Shown here: piece after piece, positions 49,801 through 60,260 of the stretch
Position numbering within the stretch: position 1 is the stretch's first letter
Layout: every line of letters begins with the position of its first letter
From: Asterias rubens
Lineage: Eukaryota; Echinodermata; Asteroidea; Forcipulatida; Asteriidae
DNA: 64,000 nucleotides
Direction: 5' to 3'
NCBI RefSeq assembly: GCF_902459465.1
Contig: NC_047081.1
Span: 12,600,856 to 12,664,855 of the forward strand
Program-made: the position numbers and the translations under genes
Notes under the pieces: generated by a model
The model's input: the letters and a program-made list of their open reading frames with translations, nothing else
Databases searched by the model: none
Told to the model about the DNA's origin: nothing

Positions 49801-52800
49801 TTGAAAACGATCTGGGGGTCATCGCGATTTTTGACCAATTAAAAGCCAAGATGGAAAACTAAACATGAATATGCAATGAAGTTAGTTGCGATGGTCGGAT
49901 TTTGAGTCGAATTGATCCTTCAAAATCTACGTAATGTGAATTTTCTTGTTGAGAAATAGACCTCACACGTAAGAAATATAAAACAACTGATGTTTTCCAC
50001 TCAAAATTGAGAAAGCAAACCCTTTGAAAACAATTCCCTGTTTATTTTTGTAACACATGACGACGTTCTGGTGAAGAATTTTTATCAAGGGTAATGTACA
50101 CAAGCATTGGGCAATTGCGCTTTTTGTGACGTGTGCACATTGTATAAACATTGTGCAGTGTATGCGTTTGTTAAGTTTGTATGTGAAACATGTAGGCCGC
50201 GTCAGAAAAACGTCGGTGGAATCCCACTGATTTTGATAATTCCAGAGAGGGTTTGCTGCTATATAAACGGAATAATTTGATAAAATAATAATTTTCCTCT
50301 ACAACAAACATTGTTTTAATATCAGGGAAATTCAATTTTACTCACAACAGTCTAACAAAACTCAACGTTGACGTCATTCGGTCTCGCTTTTAAAGTCATA
50401 GAAACATGCACAAAACAGCGATGGGGTCACTGCTATGAATAATTCATCTCATGTTGGACTTTCTGAAAATCTCGCGCATGCGCAAAACTAATTGGCACTC
50501 GATGTAGAGCTCTGAACAGCGGTGGAGTGGACGGCGTGAAATTGTAAACATATGTTTCCCTTAAAAAAAAAAAAATATTAATACACTATAAGTACATTAA
50601 TGGTAGATACGTCTCCTGTGTGGTTTCAGGAAAAGTTTAGAGCTTGTTAAAGTTAAATTTTAGTATTTTGTTCTTCTTTAAAAGTAACAGTTATATTTGT
50701 ATTATTATTTTTGTGGCAGGTATGTGATGATGCTGATGAAGTCTGCGTCTGGCATTACATTTTTAGCCTTTATTGTTGCAATCACCGTTATGGACAGAGA
50801 CAAATGGCCCCGGGCTGCAACAACTCTGGAGTGGCTCATATTTATTTGGATTATCGGCAAGTCATAGTAGATTATGTACCGACTGAATCCGGCACGTGTC
50901 CAGACCATTCACTTTTTCAAAAACATTTCCACCTTTCACGAACACTAGTCTCGTGTTTTTCAAACAATTATGCCTTATACATAAAAGCAACAAAACAAAC
51001 ACCATTAACATCTTTGTTTCCAACACTTCATTCAAAATAAAAGTTTCATTCAATATCTGAGTGCTTCACCGGCCCTAACACCGGTGTACACCACGTTTCC
51101 TGGTGCATTGTAGGTGTAGTGTTGGTACTCAAGGTAAACCGCAGTCAGGAATTAATTGTAAAACTATTTGTCCCCTTTAAATCAGGTTTGATGTGGTTAC
51201 ATATGAAGATTCTCATGAAGAAGGGAGCTATGAATTATCTGACGGACAGTGCAAATCTTCACGAAGCAGTCATCATTATGCTATACCTCGCTGTATTCTT
51301 CCTCCAGTGGAATGGACGTGTCTCTGTAAGTATTTCATCCGTCATTTCAAAGCGACGCCAAGCATTGCTGCCCTCAACCCTACCCCCCCCCCCCCCCCAT
51401 TATAATAAGAACAAAATGAACAAATAACGTATCCGATTTTAACGTACAATACTTTGCCAATAACTTAGACCGATGTTTTCTTTACAGCTTACACCGAGCG
51501 TCCTGGTCAGCCGTCCAAAACGTGAAGTTAACGGTACATTCCTCAACAACGATTCTTACTCAGATTTGCAAACCCACGTGACATTGGCCTTAAAAAGTCT
51601 TCATGGACAGCTGAATGAGTCTGTCGTAGAGGGGGTGAATGTGGTCATATCAGGTGTACTTTCTGGTTGTAGTCTCACTGACAGTAATCTGTCCCAAGCA
51701 GCAACAGACTCGCCACTTTCTCCTGCACAGCAAGATACACTAGAGTACGACGCATTCCACCCAGTCATTGTTGCCAAAGCGTTGTTTGGAGTGACAGTTA
51801 CTGTTTCATTCCTGCGTCTAATGAACATGCTGCTTGTCAGCGATTCAGTTGGGCCATTGCGAATCTCTCTCGGGGCCATGACAGCAGACTTTCTGAAGTT
51901 TATTGCCATCTTCATAATTGTCTGGCTTGCCTTCGCCATTGGTCTTTACCAGACTTACAGGACTTCGGCAACATCAGCAGAGCGGACATGTTACGGCGAT
52001 GGAGGAGGACCTGATGACTGCGCGAACCTAGTTGGATTCTCATCGTGAGTAATGCATGGATATATTAAACGCTGTCAAACCTCCCTCCTCACTCGTTCAT
52101 AAAGTTCCTGGCTTGTTATTTAGTCTAGTATACAACATAAAGGGGTAGGGCTCACGATCACGCCATTTGACAACCACATGAACTATCTCAATCACTGGTC
52201 TATTAAAAGACAACAAGTAGGCCCTACTTAAACACCACCCCAGGCCTGCCCACTTATTTCAAAGTTCCATTTCAAGCTCAGCTTGTTGTCAGTAATGGAA
52301 GGGGGCATGTGTGACAATCGAGAAAGGAGTGTGACAGTGACCAAAAGTTGCCTCATCCTGAGGTGAACTGAACGGTGGTGAATATTTACTAAATCTACGG
52401 TGAACGCATTGATACTTTGAAGTAATTATCGCTCCCTATATTATCTGCTACAGATTGGGAGCCAGTGTAATCGATCTATATTGGTCTTTATATGGCAACA
52501 TAGAGCTTGATGTCCTCGTTCTTCCTGCTCAATACTCGTTGGCCGAGTCAGTTGGTACAACTCTTTTTCTACTCTACCACATTGCTGCTGTTCTTGTCCT
52601 TCTAAACGCACTCATCGGTATGTTGTCGAACACGTACAATCTCGTCGAGGTAAGAGTCAGACTGATCCCCTCTCCTTTTCCGCAAGAAGAGGGACATACA
52701 GGTATTGGTTGAACAGACCCAGTCCTAAAATTGGTTACAATGTACGTGTACTAAAGTACTTATACGTGGATATAAATGATGTTTGTATGTAAACGTGTAC

Positions 52801-55800
52801 GTTCAATATCACGTCAGTATCACGTCAGTGTCACGTGACCGTCATGAGCTTGATATAGGCTCAAGGCCACTCTCTGGCGTAATTCACGAGCTTCGAAGTC
52901 TGATGTCAGGATGTTCAGTCTAAAAGTCACCTACCTGACAAGCTATTGGGAAGTTTGGGTGCTGATGTTTCATTGCAAAAGATAAATTAGTCTGGTATTG
53001 AACAAATTCTGCCAGTCATTATTTTGATGAATGTTACATGGAATATCAAGCTGCAGTTTAACTGCCTTTTTAACTTGTCATTTTGACTTGATATATAGTG
53101 TCACAAGGCTAGGTTGATCCAGTTGGACCTATAGTCAAATAAGCAGTGTTCAGTTGACATAAAATAGGTACATTTGATTCAGTCAACTTCAGACTCCCGA
53201 CGGAACTTGCTCTATGATTTCAACAAGTGTGTTATTGCGGACAAAAATCAGTGATATTTCGTTAAAATATAAGTGAACGATTATTCTTTTTCTAACATCA
53301 ACCAAGCTGTTAGCGTCACTTATATATATAAACAGTTTATACTTTGCTTGAAGCATTTCCCAACGTGGAACCGGTATCTGCGCCTTAACGGACGCTAATT
53401 GTTTTTGAGCAAGCCCCCAGTAGTTGAAATTTCTGATCTGACGCATTGTGTTAAAACCCTGTTTATGGTATCCACATTAGGAACACGCTGATACGGAGTG
53501 GAAATTTCACCGTGCAGCACTGTGGGTGACATTTCTGCACCCAGTGGGTACTCTACCACCACCCTTTAACCTTATCCCATCTATCAAGAGTATCTTCCGT
53601 TTTCTACGATACATAATTGGGATATGGTTGAAATGTGCAAAACGAAAAGTCATCAACCGGGTAAGTCTAATCGCGTAAGTTCAAGTGTTGAGTATAAAGT
53701 GCTTACTACAAGCATCGGTGTATGGGTAAAAACCAAAATTAATAAGTTTAATCGGTTGACAAACATTTACACTGGATTATATCATGCGCTGTAACAACTG
53801 CGGTGGTAATTATTTATAACATTAATTAATACATAAACACAGTATTGGTTATCCCAATATTGTGGTCACCTAGGCTTAAGATGTGACACGAATTAGTTTG
53901 ACATTAGAGCTTGTTCAGTGTGTTGCTTTTTGTTGGCATTACCAGGATTAACAGAGAACCCGGTATAGAGTTTCCAAGGATTAACAGAGAACCCGGTATA
54001 GAGTTTCCAAGGATTAACATAGAACCCAGTATAAAGTTTCTGCTACACATCTGAACCGTGTAAAGCTCAACAGATAATTCAACACGAACATCTCCACCGT
54101 TCATTTACACACACAAAAACCCAACTCGTACCATTGATAACATCATTGATATATCATTTCCCCTACTTACTCATTTCTTGTGTTGTTTTATTTTATAGAA
54201 AAGGATACACGAGAAGAAAGAGCTCAGTGACTACAAGGTAACTTTGATATTTTAACTTTGATACGTTAACTTTATAATTCAAGCTCACAAACCCGAGTAC
54301 ACCTGTAAACAAGGGTGCCTGTTATGATAACCATAAACAATTTGATATACTCTTCCACGAAGAGTCCTTTGTTTATTTTACGTGCACTATACACGGTAGC
54401 TACGATTGATTCGTCAAAGTGGCAAGGAGCCATAAATAAAACTGGTATGGTAAATGACTTAGCTAATTTGTGTATTAAAAACAAAAGTTATTTTGCATTT
54501 TGTTCTGTATTATATTAGAGAGTCATGGCCCTCATCCGAAGCCGATACATACAAGGAAACCTGTCTGTGACGTCCCTCAACACAGAGGGCATTCGGCCAC
54601 GTGACATACAGACGTTGAGGAATGACGTCATGGCATTCAGGTAAGCCTACTCAATCACGTCGTATCTGTGTAAGTTATTTCTGTTGAAAAGTTCCATTAA
54701 CATTTTTTTTTTTTTTTTTAATAAAGATAATCAAAAAACTTATTTATAAAACAGCTACAGAAAACAGTAGTTTACAGTTTATCCAGAAAATCTAGCAAAC
54801 CACAAACAGAGTTTCTATTGGTCTCATTGCCTCCTGAACATGACTCAGTTTCTTGTTAATAGACAATGTTTACGTTGACAAACACGTTCCCTATAGTAAG
54901 TAGAAATATATCATACAAAGATGATGTTAAGGTGAATAATATTTTATTCTTTAACATATTCGTAGATTCTTTGCCCTGGATCGGCTCGAAATCATTGACA
55001 AGTCATTGAAACTGTCCAATGAGAAATCAATCGCTATCAGTACAAAGCTAGAAGATCTCGACCCTCTTCACGAACACGTTTCTGTTGTTCTGAACCAATC
55101 AAGTGATCTGACCGATCACACAGATGAACTGAAGGTAGAGACCGGAGGTTTAGTTGTGGAGCAGGAAACCGAGCTGTTGGAGAGAGATCAAATTACGGTT
55201 GACATGAGATCCACCATAGCTGCTTTACGAGCTGAGATAGAAGATATGAAGAGTAACCACTCATCTTACATAGAAGAGACAATGAAAACACAGGGGAGTC
55301 TATATGAGACCATACGGATTCTACGTGAGGAAAAGACCTGTCTCCAGAATGGGGTTCAATCTCTCAAGGAAGACAAGGCCGAGCTTGCAACTCAAGTTGG
55401 TCAGCTAAATGATGAGATAGTGCGATTAAATTCAAGAGTACCACCAGAACGGAAGAGTAAAGACGAGCCAGATGTAAGACCACAGACGCCAGTACGACGT
55501 GGATTTATTCGAAGAATTGCTGACATGATTGAAGACAAACTGATTACGCAACAAGACGAAACAGAGGTAGGCCTCTATATAAAGCTGTGTTTGTAAGAGG
55601 GACTTGTAATGCAAACTTTCGTGAGTTTTTGTTGATAACTCGTTTTAAATTATGTTTCAGTCGAAGGGTGCACAGGGAGGAACTGAAAAGGAGCAACAAA
55701 CGAAGTCAGAAACAAAGAAAGAACGTCGACCCCAAGAAGAAGATAACATAGAGCAGCAGCAGACCACATCACTTCCTGATAACGAGTCAATAGCATTGGG

Positions 55801-57661
55801 AGATTCAAAGCTGATGTTTCGGCAACAGCAATCAAACGTTCAATCTGAAATGAAGCAAGAGTCAGAACTACCCGATTGTTATGATCTGGAACAAGGACTT
55901 GATACCGCAAGAGAACTGGAGCCGAAGATTGGACCTGAACCAAGCGTCGTGCTAGATTTGAGTTCAAAGGAAACAAAGGATTCCAGCAGTGAGCCCAAAG
56001 AACACACGGATCCCAGAGAGCCCAAGGATCCGAGAGAGCCCAAGGATCCCAGAGAGCCCAAGGATCCCAGAGAGCCCAATGAACCCAGAGAGCCCAAGGA
56101 TCCCAGAGAGCCCAATGAACCCAGAGAGCCCAAGGATCCAAGAGAGCCCAAGGATCCCAGAGAGCCCAAGGATCCCAGAGCGCCCAAGGATCACAGAGAG
56201 CCCAAGGATCCCAGAGAGCCCAAGGATCCCAGGGAGCCAAAGGATCCCAGAGAGCCCAATGATCACAGGGAGCCCAATGATCCCAGAGAGCCAAAGGATC
56301 CCAGAGCGCCCAAGGATCACAGAGAGCCCAAGGATCCCAGAGAGCCCAAGGATCCCAGGGAGCCAAAGGATCCCAGAGAGCCCAATGATCCCAGAGCGCC
56401 CAATGATCCCAGAGAGACCAATGATCCCAGAGAGCCCAATGATCCCAGAGAGCCCAGGGATCACAGAGAGCCCAAGGAACCCAGAGAGCCCAAGGATCCC
56501 AGAGAGCCCAATTATCCCAGAGAGCCCAAGGATCCAAGAGAGCCCAAGGGTCCAAGAGAGCCCAAGGATCCCAGAGAGCCCAAGGAATCCAGAGAGCCCA
56601 AGGATCCCAGGGAGCCAAAGGATCCCAGAGAGCCCAATGATCCCAGGGAGCCCAATGATCCCAGAGAGACCAATGATCCCAGAGAGACCAAAGATCCCAG
56701 AGAGACCAAGGATCCAAGAGAGCCCAAGGATCCAAGAGAGCCCAAGGATCCCAGAGAGCCCAAGGATCCCAGAGAGCCCAAGGATCCCAGAGAAATCAAG
56801 GAACCCAGAGAGCCCAAGGATCCCACAGAGCCCAAGGATCCCACAGAGCCCAAGGATCCTGACGAGGAAAAACCACCACAGCAAATGGGAATTTTTAAGC
56901 GTATTTCAAAATTCATACAGGTAGGGACAGAAAGAATGCATATTATTGTCAATTAAACTCGATAGTGTGTCAAAATGTTAACATCACTTTAAAATATGCA
57001 AATTAAGTGTGTTTAAAATTGCTCCTTTTCATGACAATAAAAAGACATTCCACCCTTTATTCTAATGTTTCCTTTTTATATTCATCAGGGAACTAAAGAT
57101 GAAAAACCTCCGAGAACGGAGCAAAATCAGAAATCTAAAGAAGAGTTGCATCTACAAAAAGAATCAGATCAAGAGTTGGAGCAAACTGCATCAGATGAAA
57201 GCTTATTGAAGATGGAATCTACCCCAAAACAAGAGTCAGATGGACAGACAGATGATGAGCTTGAAGTTATCAGCCAAACTAATGAAAGCCAGAACGAACG
57301 AATGCCCAGGTTTGTACTGGATGTTGACGACCAGGGACATGAACAAGAAGATGGAAAAGACAATGGTATTATAAAGCATGAACTAACGATCGTAATCCAA
57401 AGCAAGAATGGAAAGCTAGGACATGAGACCGAGGAAGAACCAGGTGAACATAAAACAGAAGTTACATTTATAGAAGAACCGGTTGATAAAGAACTGACTA
57501 ACACTGTCCAATCAGAAGTAAAGGAATCGGACCAAGAGCAAGGAGCAACATCAAAGGATTTACCCGAGGAAGCGGAGGTGATTCACGAACAGGAACAAGA
57601 ACCGGAATCAAGACCAAGTGAAAAAAACAAAAGAACGGAAGATAATAAGCGAGCCTGTTGA
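43890..57661 (+). CDS. TRPC-like cation channel with long repetitive charged C-terminal tail
   Basis: Sixteen exons join in phase to 1638 residues: 43890-44190, 44621-44739, 46428-46535, 47958-48245, 48406-48513, 48920-49107, 50720-50856, 51186-51325, 51488-52044, 52454-52649, 53481-53660, 54199-54237, 54519-54640, 54966-55566, 55661-56920, 57089-57661. N-terminal ankyrin-type sequence has the TRPC pattern ([37 protein letters not shown]), then the TRPC linker with [12 protein letters not shown]. Hydrophobic segments S1-S6 lie in exons 6-10 ([33 protein letters not shown]; pore helix [10 protein letters not shown]6 [18 protein letters not shown]). The TRP box EWKFHR is at about 720-725, followed by [14 protein letters not shown]. 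Exon 14 is a coiled coil. Exon 15 holds 47 PREPKD-type hexapeptides; exon 16 is Glu/Gln-rich and ends KRAC. Family TRPCs form tetrameric plasma-membrane Ca2+/Na+ channels of 800-1000 residues, so this tail roughly doubles the protein. The S2-S3 region carries an unusual 95-residue hydrophilic insert with NGT, NDS, NES and NLS sequons. Intron 7 uses a GC donor. The subtype is not assigned. Confidence 0.9.
45259..45509. mobile_element. MITE with ~85-bp terminal inverted repeats
   Basis: The left end GGCCCCAATTTCATAGAG...GACATTTCTTCCTTGG and the right end ...AAGGAAGAAATGTCAGGCTG...CTCTATGAAATTGTGCCC are long inverted copies around a 75-base middle. There is no coding capacity. A similar terminus, AATGAAATTGGGCCCTG, occurs near 3543-3559, so the family recurs in the window. 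It sits in TRPC-like intron 2. Confidence 0.75.
46592..46760 (+). mobile_element. tRNA-derived SINE fragment
   Basis: TGAGCGGTTTGGAGCATTGA (A-box region) and GGGTTCGAATC (B box, 46656-46666) lie at tRNA spacing. A GCGCC...GGCGC inverted pair (about 46699-46723) follows. It is in TRPC-like intron 3. Confidence 0.5.
48800..48935 (+). repeat. ~40-bp tandem repeat duplicating the exon 6 splice acceptor
   Basis: AGTTCATAGCTCATCTTCGT, AGTTCATAGCTCATCCTCGT, AGTTTATACATCGTCTTCG and finally the real acceptor with AGTTCATAGCTCACCCTCAT form four head-to-tail units, at about 48802, 48840, 48880 and 48918. Each earlier unit is a diverged copy of the exon 6 start and its pyrimidine tract. Confidence 0.75.
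49365..49650 (+). mobile_element. tRNA-derived SINE, degenerate
   Basis: A B box GGTTCGAGTCC is at 49408-49418. It is followed by AATTTGGTTTGCGGTAACAC and TAACCCAGTGCACTTCTTAT, body motifs typical of such SINEs. A related GGTTTGCGGTAACACCA also occurs near 39961. It is in TRPC-like intron 6. Confidence 0.5.
50857..50858 (+). other. GC 5' splice site of TRPC-like intron 7
   Basis: The exon end ATTATCG is followed by GCAAGT instead of GTAAGT. The downstream exon (acceptor ATCAG, 51186) restores the frame as [11 protein letters not shown], so this is a GC-AG intron. The rest of the donor matches consensus, as is usual for GC donors. Confidence 0.75.
53942..54039. repeat. 33-bp tandem repeat, three units
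   Basis: CCAGGATTAACAGAGAACCC plus GGTATAGAGTTT repeats at 53942, 53974 and 54007, the last unit diverged. It is in TRPC-like intron 11, with no coding role. Confidence 0.85.
56009..56857 (+). repeat. Coding minisatellite: 47 units of 18 bp in TRPC-like exon 15
   Basis: The unit GATCCCAGAGAGCCCAAG encodes DPREPK. First and last GAT codons are 846 bases apart, exactly 47 units, so there are no net frame-breaking indels. Variants replace single residues (K to N or T, E to A or T, P to H, E or N). All sense frames, and the complement, are largely free of stops, which makes long spurious open frames on both strands. Confidence 0.97.
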
Positions 57662-60083
57662 GTGAAGAAACCATCAGTCTTTTAAGTAGTGAATCACAAA
57701 GAGAACAAGAACTTGAAGGCAATCAATAAGAACCAAATAACCATTACATGTACATTGTACAGCCTTCCCAGTTTTAAGAGACAATAACTGGACGACAGTA
57801 ATTTTTCAAACGGTGATCACAATATCATGGTGAAATTGCTTTTGCGTATTTTGGATCTCCTGGTTAATGGGATTAATTGATCAATAGTGGTCTTCAAAGT
57901 AGTTCCTTGGTAAAAAGAAGTATTCATTTTCTAGTATTAAATTTGTGATTAAAATTCGTCATCATTTATCATATAATGACTTTTTGATGAAGACGAGTTG
58001 GAAAAAGATTTGATCTCTTTAGGATTTTGTCAACACGACAAAGGGTTTTATGACGTCCTATTTCATAACGGTCTGTATTTTGTGTGCATGGATTGGTTCG
58101 TTTATTTCTGAATTTTGATGATATTCACTTAAAATGTCAAATAATTTGGCCTTAATTTAAGTTTGCTTAATAATGGTCTTTGAACTTGCTGTTTGGACCG
58201 TAAGAAAAGATGAAAGTGGGCTCAATTCTCAACTTAATTGACATTTTGTGTAGTCAGATACGAGACAATACAAAAGTGTTGTGTTTATGATTATGTGGTT
58301 CAGGATAATTTTATTGTTAGAGCTTCTTGTTGTTACCGACAGTAAAAGTCAAAGAGGGCTAGATATATTCAAATGTAGAATAAAATAAAACTCGTGATGC
58401 TACAAGATGACAGTCATAGTCCATGAAATTATAAAGGTACAGCAAAAGTACATGTTAATAGAAATTAAAAACATGACGTGCTTCAGTTTACTGTAATAAT
58501 AAACCTTATTAACTTTACAGAGCTCCTTTTTATTTCAAATTCAGACGATTTAAAAACAAGAAGAAAAACAAGAAGAAAAAAAGAAAAACAATCATCAACT
58601 ATAATGTAAAGTGTATTTTGTTCTTACATTGTCGTTCCTTTGTATAGATGTTGGCTTGACTCTTTAATGTTTAATTGTTACAATATTATTTATATTACGG
58701 TTAGTTGACGATATAACTATAAACTCGAAAATTAATAATAAAAGTAGGTGTTTGCAGTGTAATGTGGTGTTAACAAGTATAATAAAGTAATTATTACTGA
58801 TAGTTTTAACCAATAACTTTCTGTCTACATTCAGAAGCGAAACGATGATGAAAGGAAGCAATGGGCCAAACTGTTCTTTCTGATTATCAATAGTCAAACC
58901 TGACGGTAAATAGAAGATTGTGTAATTAACGTTTCCGTGAAAGTTTTTTGGTTTATTCACAACTTTTGAACAAAATTTTCTTTAAATTATTACACAAAAG
59001 GGTTAAAAGAGGACTGTGGAAATTGTGAATTCTGGAATGATACGTAAAAAAATAAAATAAAAAGTAAAATATAATTAAAACAATCCCTGTGGACGGATTT
59101 GTTGGCCATAATTGTTCCTGTTTAATTAACTCGTCATTTCCTCTTGGTGGAAATTAATACCAAACAAATCTACAAATTAATTTGTAATAATTATCTACAT
59201 TTATTTTCAAAAAATCATAAGGGTCATATCAAGCCGTCTTTTACTTAATATTAGCTAAAATTAAACAAATCATAAGGGGAACTTAGCCACAAGTTATTAT
59301 TTTTTTTTCAACAAAATGTTAACAAAATTGGTTTATCATTTTGTAGACCAAATGTTACAAGTCCAGCAGTTTCATTCAATTGAGACTAAACAACAGAATA
59401 AATCATTAGGGGGGATAAGTCGAGCAGTTTATTTTTGGCCAAAAAATATGAAGAAAAAAGAAAAATTACAAGGGGCTAGTCTAGCAGGTTTATAAAAGTG
59501 TTGACAAAAATTGTGAAAAATCATCAGGGGTAAGTCAATCAGTCTTGTTCAAATTATGGCAAACAAACTTAAAAAGGATTCAAATAATTTAGGGAAAAAA
59601 TGAATTATTCATGACAAGTTTGCCGAGGCATTTATTTTTTGCCAAATAATGTGGAAAACAAAATGTAAAGAGCAAGTCATTTAAGTTTATATAAATTGTG
59701 GGGCAAATATGTATACAACCATAACAGGCAAGTCCATACATAAATTTTGGTGAATTTTTGCAAAAAGGTAAAACAACAAATTTAAAAGTGATAAAATCAC
59801 AAGGGGTATAGGCCTTGAATTTTTTTTTTAAATGATCTTCTAAGGCCAATGGTACGAGGCTTAGACCACGGCCTTCCTAAGTCGACATAAAGGTACAAAT
59901 CAATTAATTATGATTCATAACTAGACGGAAACACTAATTTTAGTTTTTTTAAGTGTTTAGCCTTGCTGGTTTCGAAGGCACAACCTTTAGATTGCAAGTC
60001 TTGCAGTCTAATTAATTGACCACGGCGACGCATTGCTTCTAGGGGTACCATGAACCCTGGATGGGACACTGTTTTATACTTAC
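57662..60083. other. TRPC-like 3' flank and subtelomeric spacer
   Basis: AT-rich sequence with candidate AATAAA signals at about 58379-58389. No coding exon on either strand; in particular no further zinc-transporter exon was found on the minus strand, where the gene at 60260 would need it. A SINE head lies at the right end. Confidence 0.5.
59962..60040 (-). mobile_element. tRNA-derived SINE head, minus strand
   Basis: Read on the minus strand, CGTCGCCGTGGTCAATTAAT, GACTGCAAGACTTGCAATCT and GCCTTCGAAACC follow the A-box, anticodon-arm and B-box layout of a tRNA-type SINE. It begins about 45 bases beyond the zinc-transporter donor. Confidence 0.5.
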
Positions 60084-60260
60084 TCTTATGGCAAGGAAAC
60101 CGATGAGCAAAGCAATGATGTCAGACAGCATGTGGAAGGAGTCCGATACTAAGGCCAGTGACTTAGTGGTGTTACCAGTAACAAGCTCCACTACGATGAA
60201 GGTTGGCGCCAGTGTCATCATCACTAAAAAGCGACAGTTCTTTTCGGTGTAGCGACCCAT
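60084..60260 (-). CDS. SLC30 zinc transporter (ZnT1/ZnT10-like), first coding exon only
   Basis: ATG at 60260 opens 59 codons starting MGRYTEKNCRFL and running through ELVTGNTTKSLALVSDSFHM to IIALLIGFLAIR, then a consensus donor GTAAGT (60083-60078). This is the N terminus, TM1 and TM2 of a ZnT1-type cation-diffusion facilitator. H43 and D47 form the TM2 half of the zinc site, as in ZnT1; ZnT10 has Asn at the first position. An acceptor (TTTCCACAG) at about 60288 and a minus-strand donor (CGG/GTAAGT, GT 61595-61594) indicate a spliced 5' UTR, so the gene start looks intact. No later exon (TM3-6, His loop, C-terminal domain) was found in the window. Either the gene is broken, or the next exon lies beyond the TRPC-like gene and intron 1 is enormous. 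Confidence 0.8.

Noticed and set aside
55650-56956. Long open frames on the minus strand and in other plus frames over the repeat (361, 306, 311 and 146 codons).
   Set aside because: The 18-bp unit is a multiple of three and has no stop in most frames, so shadows are automatic. Only the DPREPK frame joins in phase to the channel exons.
57722-60080. Possible downstream exons of the zinc transporter on the minus strand.
   Set aside because: The two minus-strand frames there (58664-58960, 59589-59849) lack the transmembrane and histidine-loop features of SLC30 proteins.
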